A stretch of DNA of 36,390 nt from a virus: the IMG/VR virus record IMGVR_UViG_3300006750_000033, positions 1 to 36,390 of that record, one strand, 5' to 3'. Of this stretch, positions 32,161 through 36,390 are shown one piece after another. Each line of letters starts with the position of its first letter. The stretch's first letter is position 1. The notes under the pieces were generated by a model. It was given only the letters and a program-made list of their open reading frames with translations. It was not told the DNA's origin and did not search any database. A program made the translations under genes and the position numbers.

Positions 32161-32384
32161 AGTGGACTGAAATGCTCCACGATGCACGGGCGGAGGAGCA
32201 TGAGCCACCGGGCAAGGAGTGGATTTCCCGGCGCGATATGAAGGCGAAATTCGGCTTTAGCGATGGCCACATGAACAAGATCCTGGCCGACTTGATCGAG
32301 GCGGGAAAGCTGGAACGGAAGATGTTCAAGGTCTGGACAGGGAGTCGGTATTATCCAATGAGTTACTTTCGTGAGATCAAATGA
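32127..32384 (+). CDS. Small winged-helix-like protein, 85 aa
   Basis: GTG 32127 is chosen because GAGGAGG lies at 32110-32116. An in-frame ATG at 32106 and a longer ORF from 31989 run deep into the phosphoesterase gene. The product has a helix-turn-helix-like stretch (ISRRDMKAKFGFSDGHMNKILADLIEAGKLERK), followed by a wing-like YYPMSYF. It may be a transcription regulator. It overlaps the phosphoesterase gene by 34 bases and the next gene by 4. Confidence 0.65.
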   Translation: MGNPRKSKDDLKWTEMLHDARAEEHEPPGKEWISRRDMKAKFGFSDGHMNKILADLIEAGKLERKMFKVWTGSRYYPMSYFREIK

Positions 32385-32617
32385 AACGCCTCCCCAAGAT
32401 TGGTTCCAGGTGCCGCGTTCAGTGGAATGATATTTGCAACTATACCAATGAGAGCCTGTCAGCAGTAAAGCCTGCCGCGTGCTGGACTGAGGGAATTCTG
32501 ATAAAGGCCAACAAGGAAATGGTCGTCCTGATGACCTCGCAGTATGAGGACGGGTCAGGTGACTTCACCGTTTTCCCAAGAGACACCTGCATCCAGTCAA
32601 TCCGCAAGCTGAAGTAG
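32381..32617 (+). CDS. Hypothetical protein, 78 aa
   Basis: Coupled to the winged-helix gene by ATGA. A beta-rich small protein (RCRVQWNDICNYTNESLS, then GILIKANKEMVVLMTSQYEDGSGDFTVFPRDTCI). It resembles an SH3-like barrel in outline but no family is certain. It is the last plus-strand gene before the attachment site. The following 32618-33000 stretch holds no gene, only attP, repeats and a terminator. Confidence 0.65.
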   Translation: MKRLPKIGSRCRVQWNDICNYTNESLSAVKPAACWTEGILIKANKEMVVLMTSQYEDGSGDFTVFPRDTCIQSIRKLK

Positions 32618-32719
32618 GTTGCAGTAAAAGAACATATTTGGGTTAGCTTAACGGTTAGCAAGGGATATTGTTTGGAATAAACCCTCGGTAATGAGGGGTT
32701 CCTGAAAATAAAGCATTAG

Positions 32720-32765
32720 AATCATAATCCGCGTGCCGGGGGTTCGAGTCCCTCCTCCGCTACCA
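32720..32765 (+). other. attP core: 3' half of a tRNA gene with anticodon CAU
   Basis: The 46 bases read as the 3' half of a tRNA. There is the anticodon loop ATCATAA with CAT, the 3' anticodon stem TCCGC, a 5-base variable loop, the T stem-loop GGGGG-TTCGAGT-CCCTC, the acceptor strand CTCCGCT, a discriminator A and an encoded CCA. The 5' half of a tRNA is absent: the bases before the loop cannot pair with TCCGC. It sits next to the integrase gene, so it is the identity segment by which the phage restores the host tRNA-Met or tRNA-Ile2 gene on integration. Confidence 0.88.
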
Positions 32766-32804
32766 ATTTTTTCAACTTCCTAACTGAAAACCCGCAAAAG
32801 GGGT

Positions 32805-32834
32805 AGAACCGTGCAGAACCGTGCAGAACCGTGC
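32805..32834. repeat. Three tandem 10-bp repeats beside attP, likely integrase arm sites
   Basis: AGAACCGTGC occurs three times in direct tandem, followed by a partial AGAAGC. The repeats lie 40 bp from the tRNA segment, on the integrase side. Tyrosine integrases bind such arm-type direct repeats through their N-terminal domain. Confidence 0.75.
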
Positions 32835-32864
32835 AGAAGCAGATTGGGGTTGCTTATCGGTTAG

Positions 32865-32893
32865 CAAAAAAGCCCGGTGCTAACCGGGCCTTT
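32865..32893 (-). terminator. Terminator of the integrase transcript
   Basis: The stem GCCCGG/CCGGGC (32872-32877 with 32884-32889) has a 6-base loop. On the minus strand it is followed by a run of six T (the AAAAAA on the plus strand at 32866-32871). It lies downstream of the integrase. On the plus strand it has only CCTTTG after it, so it may act weakly in that direction too. Confidence 0.8.
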
Positions 32894-32906
32894 GTCGATC
32901 AATCTG

Positions 32907-32924
32907 AGCCGATTATGATCGGCT
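32907..32924. repeat. 7-bp inverted repeat in the attachment region
   Basis: AGCCGAT and ATCGGCT are separated by TATG. A direct repeat TTTGTCGATCA flanks it on either side (near 32891 and 32931). It is a possible site for excisionase, host factor or integrase. Confidence 0.6.
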
Positions 32925-32947
32925 AGAATGTTTGTCGATCATTTGTG

Positions 32948-32985
32948 AGTGCCAACAATTGTTTGTGGAAGTATTTGTTGGCACT
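32948..32985. repeat. 11-bp inverted repeat just after the integrase gene
   Basis: AGTGCCAACAA (32948-32958) and TTGTTGGCACT (32975-32985) are perfect complements with a 16-base spacer. It lies 15 bases beyond the integrase stop. It may stabilise the end of the integrase message or be a protein-binding site of attP. Confidence 0.7.
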
Positions 32986-33000
32986 TCCCTTCCCTTGACA

Positions 33001-34188
33001 TTAAGCCTCCCTTGCCACCTTAACGTCAGGATCAGCGTAGTACCGATCAGTGGTTGAGTAATCCGCATGACCGGCCAGGTGCTGGGCAACATGAATGCCT
33101 GCAACCCTCGCCATGTGGCTGATGTAGTTGGCCCGCAATGCGTGCAGTTTCTTGTTTGAGCCGGTGAGTTTCTTTGTCCAGCCAAGATCAGCCAACCATC
33201 TATTCAGACGGTCAGGAGTGTGGCGCACGCGATCTGTCTTGGTTCCGCACAGGATATGGTCATCCTCATTGCGTCCCTTGGTCAACTCAAGTAACTCCTC
33301 ATAAATGTCTGGGAGCAGCAGCATTTCCCGGTCATGCCCGCTCTTCGTCAAGTAGTCATGGGTTGACTGGATATTGACCTCATGGTCCCCCAACCAAGAG
33401 ATTCGGGCATTGACGATTTCAGACTTACGCAACCCGGCATTGCGGGCCAAGACGTACATCTTGTATGCCTCTGGGTCGGAAGTCTTGAGATCCCTTGCCG
33501 CCGCCTCGGTGCGCCCAGCAAGAGACTTATCCTTGGGTGCCTTGAAGCGAACCGCTCCACCACGTTCCACCTGATACTTGGTAAACTCCTTGAGGTCAGG
33601 CAACGTGATGCAGTGAGGTTCCTCCGAAAAGATTTGGTATGTCTTGGCCGAGAACAATGACTTTGCGTTGATAAAGCGGGTATGGGTGGACCTCTTGATG
33701 GTAACAAGATCCTCCGTACCCTTGGCGCGTGAGCGCATCAGCTTGATGTACTTGCGTATCAGCGCAGCGTCAAGAATGGTCAGTGGTTGCTTGTCCACCA
33801 GTGAATTGCGGGCCTTGCGTTGCTTGGTCTTTAGCCGCAAGCGATTGTTGTTGAAGGAAGGATCAAGGGTCTGACCCACGATGGTGTAAAGGGACATACG
33901 ATAACCGATCCAAGAGTTATGTCGCACACCCGTATCGGTTGCAGTCTTCTGCACGCAAAGTTTCTCATACAGGTCGAGGAACTCCCCAATGGTCAGCACC
34001 TTGGCCTTGCGCTTAACAAGATCAGCGATCTCATCAAACTTACCCTGACGCAGACCGTCGAAGTAAACCTTGGCCCGCGCCTTGGCAGTGCGCTTGTTTG
34101 CCGTGCCGGTATTCCACCATTTCTTCTTGCCGTCGATTGGCTCGATGGCAGTCCAAGTGTCCGATCCTTTTCTCTGTATCAGTGTCAT
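33001..34188 (-). CDS. int: Tyrosine-family integrase
   Basis: A 395-residue site-specific recombinase. The catalytic set is visible: Arg254 (NAGLRKSEI), Lys282 (TKSGHDRE), His349 and Arg352 (HALRANY), His374 (LAGHADYS) and the nucleophile Tyr383 or Tyr384 (TDRYY). The N-terminal 60 residues resemble an arm-binding domain (KKWWNTGTANKRTAKARAKVYFDGL), and residues about 65-190 a core-binding domain. The only other minus-strand gene is an RHH regulator. The gene ends next to attP, and its upstream region holds palindromic operator-like sites, so it is probably under repressor control. Confidence 0.95.
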   Translation of the reverse strand: MTLIQRKGSDTWTAIEPIDGKKKWWNTGTANKRTAKARAKVYFDGLRQGKFDEIADLVKRKAKVLTIGEFLDLYEKLCVQKTATDTGVRHNSWIGYRMSLYTIVGQTLDPSFNNNRLRLKTKQRKARNSLVDKQPLTILDAALIRKYIKLMRSRAKGTEDLVTIKRSTHTRFINAKSLFSAKTYQIFSEEPHCITLPDLKEFTKYQVERGGAVRFKAPKDKSLAGRTEAAARDLKTSDPEAYKMYVLARNAGLRKSEIVNARISWLGDHEVNIQSTHDYLTKSGHDREMLLLPDIYEELLELTKGRNEDDHILCGTKTDRVRHTPDRLNRWLADLGWTKKLTGSNKKLHALRANYISHMARVAGIHVAQHLAGHADYSTTDRYYADPDVKVAREA

Positions 34189-34225
34189 GGTTAATTCTTC
34201 TAGTGGTTAGGAGGGTCGCCCCTCA

Positions 34226-34253
34226 TGCCTAGACAAGGTAACATGTCTAGACA
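34226..34253. promoter_or_regulatory. Two palindromic operator-like sites upstream of integrase
   Basis: TGCCTAGACA (34226-34235) and the perfect palindrome TGTCTAGACA (34244-34253) lie 18 bp centre to centre. On the minus strand a TTGACG sits just upstream of the perfect palindrome, so a repressor here would cover an integrase promoter. A convincing -10 box is not visible. Similar sites recur at 34733 and 34783. Confidence 0.6.
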
Positions 34254-34269
34254 TGCCGTCAATAGAAAA

Positions 34270-34288
34270 CATCAGATTATTTCTGATG
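34270..34288. promoter_or_regulatory. 7-bp inverted repeat in the integrase upstream region
   Basis: CATCAGA and TCTGATG are separated by TTATT. The sequence differs from the TGTCTAGACA sites, so it could be bound by another regulator, for example one of the nearby RHH proteins. Confidence 0.5.
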
Positions 34289-34391
34289 ATTTATTAACGG
34301 GAAAATGTGAATAACCGGGGAATTCCCAGTGAGGTGAAAATAACAACCGTTTCTTCCCCCCCCCCGCAAGAGTTGTACCAATATCGGCGCA

Positions 34392-34643
34392 ATGAACATT
34401 TCATTTACACCCCCGCCCCGCCTGCAACGTCGGCTTGAACGAGCCGAGGAGGATACTGAGATCAGTCAGCAAAAACTATGCGAGGACTCGCTCAAGTCAG
34501 CGAAGGAGATAATCGAGTTGCTTGCGAGCCGCGATCCTGTCTTTTTCTGCCTTCGCGACCACCTTCCCGAGATTCGCGTCAATGGAAAGGGCGATGATCT
34601 CAGTCAAGGTCAACCCCGTCGCCTCGGCGGCAGTGTGGAGTAG
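34392..34643 (+). CDS. Putative ribbon-helix-helix protein, antisense-overlapping
   Basis: The N-terminal 40 residues (MNISFTPPPRLQRRLERAEE, then ISQQKLCEDSLKSAKEIIE) fit an Arc/MetJ-type fold: a beta strand, then two helices. The C-terminal half lies antisense to the 34497-34694 gene and looks less protein-like. The coding part may therefore be real only at the N-terminus, or the gene may be partly degraded. The region before the ATG carries a C-run (from about 34358) and a weak purine stretch. Confidence 0.42.
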   Translation: MNISFTPPPRLQRRLERAEEDTEISQQKLCEDSLKSAKEIIELLASRDPVFFCLRDHLPEIRVNGKGDDLSQGQPRRLGGSVE

Positions 34644-34694
34644 CTTATGCTGCTGGGGAGTTATACGAATGTTTATCTGGCTGGATTTTCTCAT
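34497..34694 (-). CDS. Ribbon-helix-helix regulator, 65 aa
   Basis: Start at 34694 (MRKSSQINIRITPQQHKLLH). The longer frame from 34769 would begin with atypical sequence across the operator sites. The strand SSQINIRIT, helix PQQHKLLHTAAEAT and helix TLTEIIALSIDANLG give a clear RHH fold, followed by a basic helix (KAEKDRIAARKQ). RHH dimers bind short palindromes. Two TGTCTWGACA-like sites lie directly upstream, so autoregulation is likely. A phage repressor or antitoxin-like regulator would both fit. Confidence 0.75.
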   Translation of the reverse strand: MRKSSQINIRITPQQHKLLHTAAEATGLTLTEIIALSIDANLGKVVAKAEKDRIAARKQLDYLLR

Positions 34695-34732
34695 GTGCGC
34701 CTGAGTTACGTTTCTGGGAGTCACTAAATGCA

Positions 34733-34792
34733 TGTCTTGACAAGCATGGCAAGCAGAAAATTCTTGCACTCACTGTCAATCACGCCTAGACA
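34733..34792. promoter_or_regulatory. Divergent regulatory region with two operator-like sites
   Basis: TGTCTTGACA (34733-34742) and CGCCTAGACA (34783-34792) lie between the minus-strand RHH gene and the plus-strand gene at 34801. TTGACA elements occur on both strands, but no strong -10 boxes are seen. The second site shares the 11-mer GCCTAGACAAG with the site at 34226. Confidence 0.6.
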
Positions 34793-34800
34793 AGATTGAT

Positions 34801-34965
34801 ATGGATAATTCAGACCGACCGAACCGCGTGATGGCGGCATGGCGATTCGATCCTGATTGCCTCGCGCAACTCAAGTCATTTGCCAAAAGGAAAAAGACCA
34901 CCCAGACAGGACTGATTGAGGGATGGATCAAGAGATTTTGTAAACCACCAAAGAGGAGGAAATGA
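34801..34965 (+). CDS. Small RHH-like protein, 54 aa
   Basis: It starts eight bases after an operator-like site and ends in an ATGA overlap with the next gene. The product (NRVMAAWRFDPDCLAQLKSFAKRKKTTQTGLIEGWIKRF) has the strand-helix-helix pattern of Arc-type proteins with a very basic end (KPPKRRK). It is the third candidate RHH protein in 600 bases. The absence of a spaced ribosome site suggests a leaderless or weak start. Confidence 0.65.
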   Translation: MDNSDRPNRVMAAWRFDPDCLAQLKSFAKRKKTTQTGLIEGWIKRFCKPPKRRK

Positions 34966-35141
34966 AAACACTATTCACACGAAAGGAAACGGCGGAACTA
35001 CTCGGGATGTCGGTGAGGACCGTTGATAAGCTGACGGCAAGGGGTGAACTGGAGAGGGTCGTTCTAACCCACAAGGCTATCCGAATCACGGGGCGGAGTA
35101 TCAAGAAATTGGTGGGCATTCCTCTTGAAACCGCTGCGTAA
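34962..35141 (+). CDS. Excisionase-like HTH protein, 59 aa
   Basis: Coupled to the previous gene by ATGA, with GAGGAGG just upstream. The sequence LFTRKETAELLGMSVRTVDKLTARGELERVVLTHKAIRITGRSIKKLV is a helix-turn-helix-17 / excisionase-type domain. Beside an integrase, an excisionase (directionality factor) is the natural reading. A general DNA-binding regulator is the alternative. Confidence 0.75.
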   Translation: MKTLFTRKETAELLGMSVRTVDKLTARGELERVVLTHKAIRITGRSIKKLVGIPLETAA

Positions 35142-35328
35142 GAATAGCATTGGTCACTGCTGGGTGTGCGATCAGGAGGCAACATTACTCACCGCTTTTG
35201 ACGATACAGTAACCGGATACATCTGCGTGTCATGCGAGCCACAGAATTACTACATCCACCGATTATTGGAACATATACCGGGGATCAGGCACCCGAAAAG
35301 ATTTGAAACAGATGGGCAAGATCAATAG
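35125..35328 (+). CDS. Small zinc-ribbon-like protein, 67 aa
   Basis: The start is probably TTG 35125, as no ATG or GTG precedes the conserved part. Two CxxC knuckles (CWVCDQEA and CVSCEP) are spaced by about 20 residues, as in a four-Cys zinc ribbon. It overlaps its neighbours by 17 bases on either side, within the early operon leading to nuclease and SSB genes. Role unknown. Confidence 0.6.
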   Translation: MKPLRKNSIGHCWVCDQEATLLTAFDDTVTGYICVSCEPQNYYIHRLLEHIPGIRHPKRFETDGQDQ

Positions 35329-35701
35329 CAGACAAAAAGGGAAGAGGGGAGAACTCGCAGCCTGCTCGGCATGGCGCGAGGAGGGATGGGAGGCAAGACG
35401 TTCCCAGCAGTTCTGCGGTAAGGGAGGAGAGTCAGCAGATATATTGGTGCAGGGTTTGCCTTGCAACCTCCACATTGAAATCAAGGCTGTGGAGAAACTC
35501 AATCTGGAGAATGCAATGGATCAGGCCCGCCGGGATGCTGCCCCAGGCAGCACGCCCATCGTGATGCACAAGCGCAACCATACTCCCTGGAAATGCACAC
35601 TTTTATTTGAGGATTTCTGTTCCCTATTAAGGGGCGATCTCCTTGATGAAACTGAAACAATAGAAGAACCACCTAAAAATGATAACACTAACAGCATCTA
35701 G
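35312..35701 (+). CDS. PD-(D/E)XK nuclease, Holliday-junction-resolvase-like
   Basis: A 129-residue protein from ATG 35312. Motifs: GKRGELAACSAWREEGWEARR with Glu14, SADI with Asp43, and EIK with Glu56 and Lys58. This is the arrangement of Hjc-like resolvases and related VRR-type phage nucleases. It would cut branched DNA in replication or recombination and clear intermediates before packaging. It overlaps the SSB-like gene by 23 bases. The family is well supported by motif order; resolvase specificity is inferred. Confidence 0.8.
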   Translation: MGKINSRQKGKRGELAACSAWREEGWEARRSQQFCGKGGESADILVQGLPCNLHIEIKAVEKLNLENAMDQARRDAAPGSTPIVMHKRNHTPWKCTLLFEDFCSLLRGDLLDETETIEEPPKNDNTNSI

Positions 35702-36254
35702 CGGAAGTGGCAGTTGGGAGAACCCTCCAGCCGGTGACGCAACAGCAGTCCTTTGCGACGTAATATTAAACAAGAACGAACAAACCAGTTTTGGCGAGAA
35801 GGATATGTTGTATCTTGTATTCCAACTGGAATCGACAATGGCAGACGGCAGGCGGCATTCGATCCGCCGTAAGTTCACTGCCTCCTTAAATCCCAAGGCC
35901 AACCTCAACAAGTTCCTAGCCAAGTGGCGCGGCAAGCCGATTGCCGATGGGGAGAGCATTAATTTCAAAGGCATGATCGGCATTGGATGTGTCCTTGAGA
36001 TCGAGCATTCAGAGGGCATGGACGGGAAGATTTGGGCCAACATTGACCGTGCAAGGGCATTGGCGAAAGGCGACTGGATCAAGGTTGACAAGGACTATGA
36101 CCCCCAACGAACCCGCGATTCCATCGCTGATAAGAATCCCGGTTCCACCATCGCGGAAACCACTGAGGCTGCAAAGCCTGAGAAGAAGAAACCCGCGCCC
36201 AAGAAACAACTCAACGTCTCGTCCGCCTCGGATGAGGATGATGTGCCGTTTTAG
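35679..36254 (+). CDS. SSB-like DNA-binding protein
   Basis: A 191-residue protein whose first 130 residues are an OB-fold-like domain of the phage DUF669-type pattern (GDATAVLCDVILNKNEQTSFGEK; YLVFQLESTMADGRRHSIRRKFTASL; GKPIADGESINFKGMIGIGCVLEIEHSEG). A Lys/Pro-rich linker (EKKKPAPKKQ) leads to an acidic tip, DEDDVPF. This closely resembles the SSB C-terminal peptide (DDDIPF) that recruits replication proteins. It probably covers single-stranded DNA in the replication module that continues across the window edge. Confidence 0.82.
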   Translation: MITLTASSGSGSWENPPAGDATAVLCDVILNKNEQTSFGEKDMLYLVFQLESTMADGRRHSIRRKFTASLNPKANLNKFLAKWRGKPIADGESINFKGMIGIGCVLEIEHSEGMDGKIWANIDRARALAKGDWIKVDKDYDPQRTRDSIADKNPGSTIAETTEAAKPEKKKPAPKKQLNVSSASDEDDVPF

Positions 36255-36369
36255 TTAATCTGGGCGCAGCCGGGAAGCATGGCGACCCTCCTTGGGCTGA
36301 CTACACGTCAGTTATCTTCAGCCTACCCGGTTGCGTCCTTTTTCAATGAAAAAGAAAAAGAAATTTACA

Positions 36370-36390
36370 ATGGATAAAGCCACCGAACTC
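36370..36390 (+). CDS. Start of a further gene, cut by the window edge
   Basis: ATG 36370 (MDKATEL) or the in-frame ATG 36346 (MKKKKKFTMDKATEL) opens a frame that runs out of the window. The poly-A-rich AAAGAAAAAGAAA before 36370 could serve as a weak ribosome site. The frame does not continue directly into the primase-helicase frame at the window start, so the two are not simply one gene joined end to end. About 90 bases between the SSB stop and here have no convincing gene. Confidence 0.4.

Noticed and set aside
32700-32765. Complete tRNA gene
   Set aside because: Only the 3' half is present; the bases upstream of the anticodon loop do not pair with the 3' stem and no D-arm or acceptor 5' strand is seen.
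36254-36352. Frame with the protein-like stretch NLGAAGKHGDPPWADYTSVIF after the SSB gene
   Set aside because: No start codon lies between its upstream stop (36239-36241) and this stretch, and it ends after about 32 codons. Frameshift from the SSB gene is unlikely because that protein already ends in the complete tip DDVPF.
36279-36377. 32-residue ORF MATLLGLTTRQLS
   Set aside because: Very short, without ribosome site, and in conflict with the frame opening at 36346/36370.
1-36390. CRISPR array or rRNA genes
   Set aside because: No regularly spaced repeats of CRISPR type and no rRNA-like stretches were seen; the repeats found are short iterons, arm sites or coding modules.

Overview
The window is almost all of a temperate tailed-phage genome of podovirus type. 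It has a terminase–portal–scaffold–capsid order, short-tail and fibre genes, a run of internal virion proteins ending in a 2291-residue giant, a tyrosine integrase and replication genes. I cannot name the host. The one clue is an attachment site copying the 3' end of a bacterial tRNA with anticodon CAU and an encoded CCA. Phage genes lie on both sides of that site, so this looks like attP in a free (circular or permuted) genome rather than one end of an integrated prophage. Replication genes at both ends of the window suggest that the ends are arbitrary cuts inside one replication module.

Layout. 1-1670: primase-helicase, cut by the left edge. 1679-1860: ten TGTCCAA-type sites around a long inverted repeat, a candidate origin or operator array. 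1942-5020: small early and DNA-binding genes, including a candidate small terminase and a PP-loop (PAPS-reductase-like) enzyme. 4977-11982: packaging and head (large terminase, portal, scaffold, major capsid protein). 12001-17632: neck, fibre and adhesin genes. 17629-18316: probable lysis cassette of tiny overlapping genes with no recognisable endolysin. 18316-21332: tail protein, tail-collar fibre and an unknown. 21339-31279: three internal or ejected virion proteins. 31301-32617: a small basic protein, a metallophosphoesterase and two small genes. 32720-34188: attP with repeats and the integrase on the minus strand. 34226-35141: regulatory region with four similar palindromic sites, three ribbon-helix-helix (RHH) proteins and an excisionase-like protein. 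35125-36390: zinc-ribbon protein, PD-(D/E)XK nuclease, SSB-like protein and the start of a further gene. Apart from the integrase and one RHH gene, everything is on the plus strand.

The most striking feature is the major capsid gene. It is cut into three exons (10509-10631, 10876-10902, 11146-11982) by two small homologous group I introns of 244 and 243 nt, without ORFs. They flank an exon of 27 nt. The helices P1, P2, P5, P6, P7.1, P8, P9 and a 3' hairpin can be drawn in both. The stems differ between the introns by compensatory changes while many loops and the core are identical. Splicing restores a 328-residue capsid protein. Both introns are in phase 0 and the middle exon is 9 codons, so skipping it would also leave an open reading frame.

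A second theme is the giant protein at 24404-31279. It has seven ARF[Q/M]P-type motifs between its domains, a module duplicated about 990 residues apart, two HExxH motifs and a domain that I recognise from phage 'polyvalent' proteins.
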